Part shown: in pieces, positions 25,263-39,380 of the stretch
How the letters are laid out: every line of letters starts with the position of its first letter
How positions within the stretch are numbered: the stretch's first letter is position 1
NCBI GenBank assembly: GCA_020746105.1
Contig: CM036626.1
Coordinates: forward strand, 15,952,001 to 16,016,000
Direction of reading: 5' to 3'
DNA: 64,000 nucleotides
Origin: Trogon surrucura
Lineage: Eukaryota > Chordata > Aves > Trogoniformes > Trogonidae
Made by a program: the position numbers and the translations under genes
Notes under the pieces: model-generated
Database searches by the model: none
Seen by the model: the letters and a program-made list of their open reading frames with translations, nothing else
Told to the model about the DNA's origin: nothing

Positions 25263-28200
25263 AAGGGAACTCAAAACTTGAGGTCACGGGTGCATACGAT
25301 GCTCCCCCACCACTAAGCACAGGTCCCAAACGTACGGCAACACACGGAGGCTGCGGGGCCATAACACCCCCATCAGCTTGGCCTCTCCAAACTGAGCAGA
25401 CAAGCAATGGGGGCTGGTTAGAGATCCCAAATTTGGGGACACAGCTGTCCCACTGCTGAAAATTGTCACTTTTCTGCTCTCCAGTAACACAGAACATATC
25501 CCTTCTCAAGGAGCCCCTCAGTCTGATGCCATGCTGTAGAGCAATGCTCACTGAGGAAATGTTTCTGCCATCAGGATTCTAAAATGTCTTCTTCAAAGAA
25601 AAAAACCTCTCAAAACCCAAAGCTGAAACCCTGTCCTTTTCCAAATGAGCACTTCCTTCTGAGCCACCTCAGGTGCTGGGCATCTCTTCAAAGTGGCAAC
25701 TGATAAAGCACAACCTACAGTGTTTTACGTCAGTCCCAAGAGACCCCATCTCCCGTGTGCCGTCAGCCCATTCCCTGGCACCTGCATCTGCACGTGGGGT
25801 TAAGCTAAGCCCGAGTGTGGGCATACCCATGGGATACCCATGCAGAAAGCAGACTGCCCACTGTCGTGCCTGCTCCTCTGCAGGGGTACGTGATTCTGGT
25901 GACTTACTCATGGGAGAATATTTTGATCCAAGGCAACTGTGGAAAGGAAACAGAATTCAGACAACCAACAAAAATCCTGGACCAGAGCCTGGGATGTAAA
26001 TTCAGGGAAGCATCCCACTAAGGTCAGAAGCTTCTACAGATGGCAGAGAAAACAGAGCAGAGCCACAAACCTGAGTGGTCCCTGATATTCAGACTGTTTT
26101 TTTCTCTGTCAAATAGAAGCTGATCTGAAGCTGTAGGGGGTTCTTTAAACTTTATTTTGACTTACCGGTATGAGAAGCAGTCTGCACATTATTTATCCGT
26201 TACATACTTCAAGTCTTCCTTGTGTTGGCTAACCCAACAATGTAGGGTTTTTCCCCTCCTGTCGCTAAGATGGCCATGATCAGGAACCGAGAGTCTGTTA
26301 AACCAATATGGGGCGGGCCCTGGTCTGTCTATTCATCCATTCCAGTCTCTAAATAAGAAAGCAGTGTTTGCCTTTCGTTAGCATTGTGAAAATGGCACTG
26401 TGGATCACTGAACATTGCAGAGACTGAAAGGAAAGCCTTGTTAAGGAATCAGGTACACAGCCTACCTTGAAATCACCTCCTGAAAGTAATCATGCTGTCA
26501 GAGGGAGAGTACTGCTTGCCAGGGAGGAGGGATCAGAGTCAGCTCTTTGAACCATAAGATGCCAGTCCTGCCTCCTTGGGCAAGTTGCTGGGTGGACAGT
26601 GAGTACATGTAGAAGTTGTGGCTCTGCTTTGGCAATTTGACCAGTGTGGAGAAAGCCACCTCTCTTTTCAACAGAGGTGCCTGGCTTGCACGGCAGACAA
26701 AGGAATACAGACATACATGGTTCCTGGTCTCCGCTCACCATATGATAGCCGAATTCTGCTCAGCAAGGTGAAGGTTTCCAACCCTTACATCAAAACCACT
26801 TATCTGTCAGTGCAGAAGATTATGTCAAAAGCGCTTCTGCACCTTTTGATGACAGGTGTTGGAGAAAAAGGAGGATGGCTCGAAGTTCTGCCACTGCCAA
26901 CTGTGGCTTTCATTAAACACTTTGTCAACCATTGTCATAACACAACTTTTCATTGCTCCTGCACAAAAGGGAGCTGAGGGCCCAGAACAATCAAGCCCTG
27001 CAATAGAAATTCCTCTGGCTAATCTGTCGAAAGATAGCTGCCTAGTCCACAGTTTACTGAATAGGCACCATCCTCTTCCCACATGTTTGTAGACGGCTTT
27101 ACAGCGCTGGAATGGAGGCCCCACGCACACTTGATTGGGTATGAAAAGCATGGCTGCAGCTGAATTAACCGGGGGGGAGGACTGGGGGAACAACAGAGGG
27201 AACACATTGCCCGTTCTAAAAGTATACAGCTGTACAGAGAAGAAAGCACACTGGAATTTCTCTTTTAAACAAGCTCTTGAGCTCCCAGAGAGATGGCAGA
27301 GTCCTCCTAAAGGGTGACATACGAGGCTTAACTCTGAAGCACAAAGCGATCAAAGAGACTGCAAGGATGCAGGCAGTTGTAGGGGCTGTAAGGACAGAAA
27401 GAAGCAGCTTTAAGTCCTCCTTTTTCTTCCTGTGCACAGGACAAGCCCGAAATCTATTCCCATGAGGCAAGAGCAGCCCAACAGCTACTGCAGCTAGCAC
27501 CAGCTACCCACAGCTGCACTGCATGGCAACACCTTTCCCTTACATGTTCGGTTTTTACTTTTTAGAGTTCCCCCTAAAATGAATGGCCAGTAAATGAAGT
27601 TGCATAAGCCACCACAGGGATGAGAGTCGGAATGAGTTTTCCACATACTAGACGTGCAGTCCTTAATTACCTTCAGGAGGATTTCTTGCAGATTCTTTGA
27701 AGTGGCTGACGCATTGCCAAAAGCCAAAGCCTGGACTTGGGGAAATCATTCACCCAACCCCACCACAGCCATTCCTGGGTTTCCTTTGAATCTGCCTGCT
27801 AAATTGACAGAAAACCACAGATTCTGATAGCCCTCAGCTTCCTCATCACTGTCACCTCTATTCCACTGCTCCCAAGTTCAGCATAACAGGTCAGGAAGGA
27901 CAAAGAACAGAAATACATCTTTGCTGAAGGATGTACTGATAGGCTCGGCACCCACGCTAGGTCTTGTGGTTCAACCAGCCTCAAGTGTGAGCTCCTATAC
28001 TGCTGAGCAAGGCTTGGACTGACTGGGCTGAGCAGCCTCCAGGATGCTCACAGTTCCAGGGAGCCTTACAGCTGCGATAAGCTGAGCCCCTTGTGATTTC
28101 TTTTCTGGTGTACCCCAGAGAGCACTGCCTGCCTGCACAAAGCACCCAGCTTACAAGAGAATGGACACTCCTGGGGCACAGAAACGTTCCACGCCAAGCA

Positions 28201-31200
28201 TCAGCAAGAATTATCTCCTAAGAGGCAGTAAGAGCAACAAAAGGCAGGGCGCCAGAGGTGGAAGTCCCAGTTTGCTGCTCAAAGTGCTTCAGAGAGAAGG
28301 GGACTCTGCAGGACACGGGAAGGACAAGCAGCATCCACGTGGGCGAAGCTGTGCCCCACCACTGAGAGGTCCTGTTAGCAGCTCAGCCAATGTGCTCACT
28401 CAGGCTTTACGTACAGCCCAGCTCAAATCAGCAGCTGCAGCAGCAGCATATTAGCTTGGGTTAATAGCCTGCTCATATAAGGGGCTTTATGTGCAGAAGG
28501 GAGTCAACTTAAGGGCAACCCTCAAGCCATAATATGAGCTAATTTGACAGTGAAGACAAACTTTGAGAGGTCATCCAGACACCAAGAAAACTGCACCATG
28601 AATCACTCTCAGTCATGACCAACAGCACTGTCTAAAGGAAATTCCTACAGCATGATCACCAAAGAATCAATACCACGCCGATCCCAGCAGATGCATGCAG
28701 ACATTAACACAAAGAATACTAATTAAAACCACATCACTGAGAAGCACTGTAGAGGACTACAATTTAATTTAGCATGTGGCCAACACAGTTCAAGGAATCA
28801 GGGAATTATCTTCTCATCTTCAAATAACTTTCAGGGACACATTTTCAGCCCTGGCCCTTCCTCCTGCTTTGCTAACTCCCCATGCACAACTGTTCCCACA
28901 CACAGGCTCACAGAGCCCACACATCTCGTACGTAAAGACACCTGCATGTAAAAGCCTGGTAAGCAACCACCAAGAGCTGGTCTGCTCACACGAGGCTTCA
29001 AATGTAAAGACTTGTATTACTGTCAGCTCCCCGGCTCCAAGAGGCAGCACGGGAGAGAAACCACGCTCTGGGTGGTTGAGGATGGGCAGAGAAGCCCTTT
29101 GCAGGAGCACCAGGTAACACCTGAGGCTTCTACAAGTTATATTTGTCTCTTTAAAAAGGGCAGCATGAGGTTATTTTAGGTCTTGTTTGCTTTACACAAT
29201 TATGTTTTGACAAAACATAGCTCCCATTTCCTCCTATTTTAATAACCTCAGCAAAACTGGAGTTATCTTTTGCTTTATTTTTTAAATATAACTTTATTTT
29301 GCTTGGAAGACCAGCTCCTTCAAACACCCCAAACGTTTTAGTATTACTTTTTTTAAGAAAGAAAGATTAGCTTCAGCTTAATTTACGCAACCACACACAC
29401 ACGCAAGTACACCACAACATGTGTGCACAGCACTTAGGTAGCTCAAGTGCTTGCAGACATTGTGCAGCAAAAATGTGAGGATACTCACTTCACCAGAGCT
29501 TCATCCTGGTCCACTCAACAACAGTTTTCGCAGGATTTCAACTGCTCCATGCTCCAAAAAAAAACTACTGAGGCTACAAACCCTCCCGTTAGGATTGCAC
29601 GTTCCTCTGCTCCCAATAGGACAGCCCAGTCAAAAGAAGTATTGTACGCATGGAACAGGGGATGCTGCAAGGCTTGCAGCAGGCAGTATTTACCTGCAGC
29701 AATTTTTCACTTTATTTGCTGCTTCTATTAAGCTGCACTGCCTGAAGGAGGCTGATCCTCTCCAAAACACACGGAGCCACCAGCTGCAAAGATTGCCTCA
29801 GAGCAAAAAGCACATTTCAAATGGGCACAGACATCTAAATAAAAATAACTGTATTTAATTTAACATAAAGCAATCCTGCTTTGACACTTGTGACAGGTAA
29901 GAAGTTGGAAGGAAAAGCAGGACACGGAAGTTTTTTTAACCCACAAATAAAACTCCACCCTTCATCTTTCCAGATACCCATCGGGTTTGTTCTGGGTTTA
30001 TCGTTTTAATTAATGTGCTACCTGCTGTCATGAGAAAGACATATCCTAAACCCAAAATGCTGCAAGGTCTTTGCTCCACCGCATAAGAGCAAACTCACCT
30101 TTTTCCAATTTGGTGGCAAATTTCTCTCTCAGTGATTTCACCTCTACAAGGCAAAGCACACCCCGTCTTAAAAAGCTGCAGTAAGGGCAGGAGGCTGAGG
30201 TCATAAACAAAACACTCGTGAAACAAATTGCTCCTGCTTCCATCACCACTGTGTTTCTTCAGTAAATCAATAAAGGCCATGACTTCTTTACTAACATTTT
30301 CAATTAAGGCTCCCCACTGTGTATTCAACATACTAAACCAATTTATTGAGGATTAACAAGTATATATTTACTATATGTGTCTACCTTAGAACAACTGCTA
30401 AGCCTCCATTAACTGATAACGAGACCTGTATTGATAAATCAGCATTAAGTGCTATTTACAGTTTCAAAAATTGCTACTTCTGCAAATGTTTTCATCTGAG
30501 AGTTGTGCAACTTTTCACAAGTACTCATATCAGATAAACCATGTTAAACCTTTGCCCTTTTCAGATGCTTGGAAAGACCCACAGCAACGCGTTTGACTGC
30601 TGGCAGCCTAACCCTCCCACCACATGACCTTGCAAAATCCAGCTGTGGGTTACAGGTCGAGTGCATATGGAAAAAACAGATAATTCAGAAATTCCCCAAA
30701 CACTGTTCAGAAGTTACCACGCTTAAGGAAAACATCCGAGGTCAACTATCATCCAATAATATCCAATAACCCAGATTTTAAGACACAATTTCTCCTAAAA
30801 CACAGAACTGTGATGTGCTCTGCTCCCTTCAGGGATGAAAGCGGTTTCAGTCATGTCCACAACCATTTCTGGTGAGCTCAGAACGCTTAATTAGCCCAGA
30901 TGATTTTCCATCACCCCAACACCACAGTTTATCAGAAATATTAAGTCAGTAAACACACCAGCAGCACTGATCAACAGCACCAAGCAGGGCTCAGCTGTGC
31001 CTGGTCCAGCATGAGGCACAATATTGCCCAGTCCCACCGGAGCGGAGCCCGGTCAATCATTAACGGTGGCAAGAGGGCAGACAACTCATCTCTCTAGCGT
31101 TTGCTCAGTGCTTCATTCTCTCACGTTTCTTTTTACTAATAGATAATCGGGAAAGACCAATCCCCTCCCCCCATAAAACACGCTCGTTTGGAAGCGGCGC

Positions 31201-33103
31201 AAAGGAATAGTTGCACATTGGTTAAAACTGGTCATAGTCAGGCAAAGAGTTGGGGTGGGGGAAAGCCTTAGAAAAGCAGCGTGTGGTTTCCGTGCAGCTC
31301 AGGCATGGAGGGCTTAGCAGCTTTCTCTTGCCTCTCCCACACTTGGTACCGCTTTTTAACACCGCAGAGAGGGGCTTCATCACCTCTCACCCTCGTACAG
31401 CGGAAAGGTGCAACAGCAAAGAGGAATTTCACAGAAAGAACTGCTGTTCTCTCTTTCTCCGTTGGCCCAGGCTGGCCATGCTACACTCTTGGTTCACCAG
31501 TGGCTGCTCCTCGTCAGCCACCCGGTGCTTCTGCTGTGCTGCCATTCAAGAAAAACCTCAGCAGATACATTGACTTGAAGCTCTGTCTCATCAGATGTGC
31601 TGCCAAGTCTAACAAGCTAACTGACCAGAGCCAAAGCCGCTGTGCCTGCCACGACAGAGGCAGTGGTCATCCCTCCCGGCTCCATTCCCCTCTTCCCACC
31701 TGGTGGCAATAACTCCAGTCTCACAGAACACCCGGACAAGTCTGCAGCTTTCTACACTTGGAATAAATCCCTTCCGGATCCTGGCAGCAGCCTGAGTAGA
31801 ATTACAACACTAGACCCCTTGCTATGCCCGCCATAAACTTCCTCTGTTTAAAATCCACCTCCACAAAGGACATTCCCTGCACTTTTCAGTGCCGTGGGCT
31901 GAAATCGAGAGGCTGACTAAATCCGAAGATCTTGTGTGTGGAAAGGAAGGATGTGTATCAGCTAAAGAACTAGTTCAGACCCACAGGGCAGCCCAAGGCT
32001 GGCAGCACCGCGTCTTGCAGGGCCAGCTCTAATCCCCCAGAGGTGTGAAAAACACGTAGCAGACAGCTCTCCATGTTCAGTTTAAAAATAGTTCTTTGTA
32101 ATAAAGAACAGCATTTTAAGGGCTAAACATGCATGTTTTAAGCTAAAAAACTCCTAAACTGGCCATCCTGGGGAGAGGTGTGTGGTTTACACAGGCATCC
32201 ACCCTCTCTCCCTTCCAGTAATCAATGTCCAATCATAATGCACTTCCATTCCAAGCACTCTTCTATTGCCAATAAAGCATCGAGCAATTTAATGGATTTC
32301 TAACCCCAAATTGGAAGTTGTACCGCATCCAACTGATTCAATTCGTTCAGTCTTAGAGGAAGCCCTAGTACAAAATGCTAGAAATAAAACCACACACACT
32401 GATAACATAACTACAGAAATAGATACACCGAGAAGCAAATGTTCTGTCCCTTTTATTTTATCTGACCTCCAACCTGTTTTAATTGACCTTCAAGATGGAA
32501 AGGCTACATTTAAAAGAAGCCATTTCCACCTAAGATCAAGATAAATAAAAGCTAAGCTATATATAATGCATTTGCTGCAAAACAAGGCAAATAAATCTAC
32601 TAAGAAACTACCTCTCACTTGACAATGAAAAGCCAGAAGAGACTTTCAAGTTAATTTCCTCCATATTTTAGGTCCTAAGCTATTTTCCTCAATAAACTTC
32701 CTTCTCTGCACATGGCCTGAAAGCAGCAGATGGCTTCCTCTGCCCTCACCTTATCACAAACCATTCCACTTGATGGCAGGCAGCTGGATTATGACCTTTG
32801 GCTACCAAGAGGCCGAAGAAGCAGCCCACAGAGGCAAGCGTGATGCAGCAGTTTCCGAATGGTGGCCCACAGTGTCCCTCCTGCCAGAAGAGAGCCAGCA
32901 GGTCAGATGCTGTTTGACACAGTGGACACTTTCCTCACATTGATTTAAGATGTGAGTGATCGCTGTCATTACAGTAAGACTGACCTAGAACACAACACTC
33001 CTCCAGAAGATGCTTTTTGTTTTACAGGGTGCTATAGAAAGCTATATTCCTGCCTCAGTGCTAAGAGCAGGGTCATCACAACAAGCCTTCATGGTTTTTT
33101 TAA

Positions 33104-33153
33104 TTTTTTAAATGGTTGATTTTTTTTGATTTTTTAAATGGTTTTTTAAATGG
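33104..33153. repeat. Low-complexity T-rich repeat
   Basis: TTTTTTAAATGG occurs three times, at 33104-33115, 33130-33141 and 33142-33153, the last two directly adjacent, with T tracts between. It is consistent with replication slippage. Confidence 0.8.
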
Positions 33154-36100
33154 ATGATTAAATTTACTGCTGCTTTCCAGTGCGTGCCCACGTTTACGTT
33201 CCTTATGTACAGCAGAATGTCACAAATAAGCACACATTTTTACTTAAATAACTTGCACATGTACATGACTGTTTCACTACGTGAATTTACAGATGCATAC
33301 ACAAACACATTAACATCTGTATATGCATACAACAATGCATCTATAGTGACGCACACAGGCAGAAAGGTTTCACCAGGAGACATTGAGACAGCTGGACAGC
33401 TTATGACTGAGTTGTGAAGAACACTAGTAAAAGTCTTTATTACACTCTGCCCCAGCATATAATGCCACATCTCTTACAGAAGCACTATTTCAAAAATGTT
33501 TGAGAGCTTTACAGTTTTTATTGGTGCTATTTTTCAACTCCTTCCACTTACAAAGCCAGACTTCTTTATTTGTACAACTCAGAAAGAAGAAAAGTTATAG
33601 CCAATACAATTTTGGAAGGCTCTTCAAACAAGCTTGCTTTTACTAAATCCAGTATCTCAGGACTTCCCAGGATTAAAAGATATTTCCAGCAGCTGCAGCT
33701 TTCTGCTCTTCAGGTCTCTTAACCTTTCAGGAATCCTGGGCAAATGGGACTCTGAGCAGAGCAGAGGTGAAGCAGCCAGTTAATGAGCCCACACTCGCTC
33801 CTGCTCTCCATATCCCTTGTCAGAGCAGCTGAGCTGAGCTCAAATCCTGCATTAGCTTCAGTCAGGCGCCAAAGCCGAGCACACGTTTCACCTTCAGATC
33901 AGGAAGGTATTTTTTCATCTACTTCAAAGGGCTACGATGTACTTCACCAGACGAATGCCTTGATTTATTATTCAATGAACTCCCTCGGATTTGTGCAATT
34001 TCGCAGCTAAAAGCATCGCAGCTAATTCAAAGGGAAGGGAGATGTTATTAAGGTTGAATCAAGGAACATACTTTGTTTTCTATCGATTTTCAACCTTTCC
34101 ATGTTGTGAGGGATGACAACAGGAACTTTTCTCTATGCTTCTGCTACACGAAACAATTAATGACCCAATCTCCTGCAATACTACTGGATTCAGAAAGTAT
34201 TTGAATAAGCTCATTTAATCTTCTTTTAACTATCATGACTGGAATCATACTGCTCCACTTGGCATTGGAGATCAGGAATTTAGAGTGGCTATCTTAGCTG
34301 CCGCCCAGCAGAAGGTGGGCATATGCCAGTGGAGTCTCCAGTGCCAGCTTCAAGCACCAGGAACCCCTTTAATCTGAACAAAGGCTGCATCAAACAACAA
34401 ATTCCACGGGGAGATGGTAAAATACAGACAGATCCTTCCCTCTTGCTTTGAGCCCATTTCATTCAGGCGTAACCCAGAGTAGATGCTGTCTTAAAACCAG
34501 CCTCTGAAAGTCCCATAATGGAACTCCACCTGGGTGGCCATCTAGCTGCACTGAAAATAGAAAAGCTAACACTACTATTAGGCCAAGAACAGAAATACTC
34601 TTTCGCTGCTCTGAGTGGTCCTTGCAAGCCCAGGCACCGTGCCAAGGAGGCACCATTCACTGCTCACGCTGCACCTCTCGTGGGGCAAAAAGCACCTTGG
34701 CTTTGCACCAACGCCTCGCGCTCCAGAAAGCGATTATTTGAAATCCATGAACGCAGAAGGCACTCCCAAGGTTAGTTATTGCACGGGGAGGGCCACAGGT
34801 GTACTCACCGCTTGGGGAATTCAAACCACGTCCTTGTGAGAGCAGGTAAATTAATCTCTATGAAAAGAATAAGGAGATGAAATGGTGACCAGAAAAAGAG
34901 AATTTTTAAGGCTCATGGAAAGCATTGCTGCTTTAAGCACAAACAGAAACAGAAAGAAAAATGCAGCACTTCATATGCAGATGAAGCAATCTTCAGAGGA
35001 GCCACGATGGAGAACCCAAGGCACCCCCAAGCAGGGTCACTGAAGAGATGAGAGGAAAAAATCAGAGGAGATTGAGGGGTAACACCACATCACACGGCTG
35101 AAAAACCACAGATAGGAAACACCCATGCAACTCACTACCACACTTGTGAAACCACTAAGAGGAGACACTTTCTCCTGCGGGCAGGTCACAACTTGGCTGT
35201 TAGCTGCACAGTTTTCTCAGTCCCTCCTAAAGCCAGGCTTTATCAGAAGCAGGACGCTGGTCTAGGCAAGGCACCGACTCGCAGCAGCAGGGGAGCACGT
35301 GCTAACGCAGACTCCGTATTCCAAACCTGGCTCAACTACAGCAATGACACATTAAAAAAAACACAAAACAAAACACAACACATTTTCCTCAATTTGTCGC
35401 AGCAAGCAAGGTATGAAATTTTCCAAATCTTTCAAACACGAGCTCCTCCCCCCCAGTTTTCTGCAAACCAATGAAAATTGTGTAAAAATAAACTGTAGGG
35501 CATTTTATAGGAGAAAATGGCTCTGCTTGCAACTGGAAACACATAATCTAGCTTTTCTCTAACAAAACCTACAGGAAATGGCTCTGCAAAAGTTAACTAA
35601 GTGATACTGAACTTTCTCCAGAGTGTTGTATAGGAAATAACACTGCAGAAACAACTGCCTGATTTAACCTTTTGTCCAGACTACGCTACAAAGCCATGCT
35701 ACAGAGGTATCTGGCTGATGTTAACAATTCTCTGGTGTTTTCTCTAGAACCACAGCAGAGAGGCAGGTTATCTCACACATGCTCAGCAACACACCCTTGC
35801 CACAGCACAAAGCCCAGGCAGCCAACTGCTGACAGAAAACAGAATTTTACTATTTTCCCTTTCTGTTGCTGGCAGTTGTTTTTTTATTTTGTTTTGAAGA
35901 TGTGAAGAAGTAACGGTTGTCCTGTGGTGCAAAAAAACAGAGGAGATGCATGTATTCCCTGCATTTGGACCTGGGTCAGACTACCAGTGCAGACATTCCA
36001 AAGCATCCCATCTCTCTACCATCTGTCAGATCACCCATCCACTTGTTAGAGACCTCATAATGTGAGACCCTAGCATTTCTGGGCAAAAGCCCCTTCAGCA

Positions 36101-39100
36101 TTATGTTTCTCAGCTCCACCACTAACAGTCACTGAGCTTCTCCTCCTTTACTCACCACCTCCACCACCCCAGGAAGGTCTACTTCATGCAACAGCAAGCA
36201 CCAGTGAAGGATCTTTTACTCCCAAGGCATCTCAGGAACGACACGTCTGCCAAGAAATCTGGTGTCAATATTTGCCTGGAGCTCTGCAATCGCAATTACA
36301 CAGAGTTAGGCTGCCTTCCATCCTTTCTCCCCCACCATCCACATGCTCCAGTGTGGAGGAGGCGTTGCTGCAAAGACCTGAAACAAGTTTGGTTTTTCAG
36401 CCTTCATTTCTTTCAGTCAAAAAGAAGGAGCTACAGCTTACATATATACTCTGTCTACTGAATCCCCAACATCGCAGTCTTCGCTTTCTATGAAATACAC
36501 TCTATGGGGGACGAAAAAGGAAAAGAAATCAAGGCTTTTCCACATTCCCACAAAGCTTGGGTTTCTGTGTAACTGTTTTAACCAGGACAGAGCTTCACAA
36601 GAGCTACAGGATACATTTACTACTCAATCAGGTTAGGCAGCAGGAAAACATTTCATAGTTTGGGGTGTTTTTTCTCCCCTAGCAGATTTCACACCACCAC
36701 CAAAGTTGCACCGAGACAAAAAAAAAAAAACCCTCAACACAGGCACAAGAGCCAAAAAATAACCTGTCTAGAGCAAGGACATAACCCTCCATTCAGGAGG
36801 GTCCCCATAAAATGCCCTCCCCCCTAGAAGGACACTGATCTCAATACAGCAAATTGGCCATTGGGACGCCAATATCCAACCCCACTGCAATCGCCCTGGG
36901 GAATTAGCTCTGGTAGCTTGTTTTTTTCCCTTTAGCCCCACGCTTACGTCAAGTCACATGAACACAATTACATAAACTGTACCTTTTCCATGAACACCTT
37001 CTCTGGGATAAAGGTTCTCATTTTACTCCATATAAAAACACTCTCCACGGGTTTGTAAGCTTTAATTGCTATGCGAACACATAAAAAGTGCCCAAATAAG
37101 TCTATTTAAAGGTTACACATTAACTATCATACACCTTCAGGCTTGTGTTATCCACCTATTTGCTAGATCAATAAACTGCTTGTAAGCAAACCTCTTTAAA
37201 ACTGCTACCGCTGCTTAAAACGTTTAACTCCTGTTATTAATAACTTCATGAAATTAATTGCAAACTCCTACCTATCTCTGAAGTTTTCTGCTTAGTTCTG
37301 CTAGGGAAAGAGCAAGATGGCTTTCAGCTTGAATCAAAACCAGACTTTTCTACTGTGCTCAAAATTGGACGCTGGCCCACAAGGTAACGCAAGAGCAGTA
37401 CAACTCTGGACTGGGCAGGACTCGAGTGAAGAAAAACGTACATATCTGCGCCTGCAGAGACAGAGCTCCTCGAAACCCAAGGAGAAAAGGTCTCCAGGAA
37501 ATGCCATAAGCAGGGAAGCTGTTTGCATGAGGAGGGCAAACAGCATTAGCAAGAGGTTTTAGGAAAGCATACACTCAGAATACTCTTATTGGCAATAAAA
37601 TCTAAGGGCATCGTCCTCCATGAATACGCTCCTCTGCCATTCACCTGCTGCTGTTCTACACTCACCCTGTGAGGCTCCAACAGGTAAATCTGGCCAAGAG
37701 ATGAGCAGCTAACTACGTGGCTGCCTGCTCTCAATGTGTGCAACAGCAGTGGATGGGACAGCATCAAACAAAGCCTTATCATGAGGCACCCTTGCCTGTT
37801 AGACAGCACCTGAACAAGCCACTTGCGAAAAGCTCTGCAAGGCTGTGCACAAAAGCCCTCTGCAATGCTCCACCCATCTTTGTGAAGGAGGGCAGAAAAC
37901 ATTTCATTTACTGTCACTTACAGATGCCCTCACATGTCACCAAGACACGTGCAATCAGCAGCTGGGCCACAAAGCCAGCTCCTGCACCCCTCTGCCTCCT
38001 CGGGGCCAGGGAAGAAGGCGAGTGAGACTGAGCCAAGCAGCCTGAGAGAGACTAAGTGTTGATCAAATCCAACTATTTCATAAAGTTTCTGGTATGTCCA
38101 ACCAGCTTCAACAGTCTCCACACCTTGCTGTGAAGTCCCTGTGGTATTTACAGGAAAACTGTGAATGGCTCCTTTGTCACTTTATTGTTTTCTCCTCCTT
38201 ATTAAGTAAAATGCAGGGTCTGGAACTCCAGAGCAGCACTCTGACATCCTGGTGTGCTTCTCCAAGCACCCACCAGGCCCTCTCAGCGTGGACAAAGGCA
38301 CGCAGAGTCCCACACCTCACAACTTGCATCCTTCCAGTGACGGATAATGCTGCTGTCTCCCTACGCAGCAAAGAAAGGTCCCTTCCCAGGGGGAGGAAAG
38401 GTCCCTTCTCCCACGCTGCTCTCTTGGCCTCTAGCTTCTCAGCCCATCTGCAGACCACAGCAGGGTGGGACAGACAGCGGGCACTTCGCACCTCCCCACC
38501 ATAAACCTGCCCAGAGCAATTACCTGGCCCCGCTCCACCTGGGAACACATTGCTGCCTCATTTATAGCAGCAGAGCAGCAAGGGCAGCGTGCGACTGGCC
38601 CCAGGGCCAGGGGAGGCACAGAGAGAAGCCAAAGCAGAGGAAACACAAGCACGGTGGGGAGGGTTGTGCTGCCTGCTCCCCACGCCCATTAAAAAAATTA
38701 ATCCCGATCGTAAAAGCTGGAGCACAGCCTGTACACTTCAGGCCACATAATAAGGGGAAGCCTTTACAAGTAAGGAATCGCTTAACTATTCAGAGGGAGG
38801 GGGATTATAAAGGTTATTTAAATTAAAAACAAACTGCACAAACAAATAAACCTCGTTGCCTTCCCCCAGCTCCATGTCGGCTGCCTGTTCCGCACATGTC
38901 TGCCGCAAACTGCGGGCAAAGCGCTCCCCTGCTCCACGCTGTTTCACAATCTGCTCGCTCTGAACCTTAACACTACGTCAGGAATTAAACAAACATTTCC
39001 TCCTCCTTCTTCGGGGTTTCCCCCGCTCCCTGCCCTCGTCCAGAGCTCAGCTCCAAAGTCCAGCTGGGCAGCAGGCATAGGGTTGAGGTGTAACTGCCAG

Positions 39101-39367
39101 CTCCGAGAGCTCAGCACACTCCCCCCTCTGCCTCCTACAGCCCCCCAAAAGCATCCATGGGGGCAGCCGGTGGTGACAATGGGACATAATGACCCCACAG
39201 CACTGGGAGAGGCGAGTGGAAAGCTGAGGGCAGGTTCCACAAAAAACAGCCCCAAAAAAACCCAGAGAGGGGCTCTGCAAAACCCCAAGCATCTCTCCCA
39301 CTGCTCCACTAAGAGAGGACAAATGCACTGAAGTCACGAAATCTCTCCATCTATCATGCAAAAAGGA

Positions 39368-39380
39368 GGGGGGGGGGGGG
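39368..39380. repeat. G13 homopolymer
   Basis: Thirteen consecutive G residues lie in intron 1. A G10 run follows at 40335-40344. Both are prone to length errors in sequencing and can stack into quadruplexes. Confidence 0.95.
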
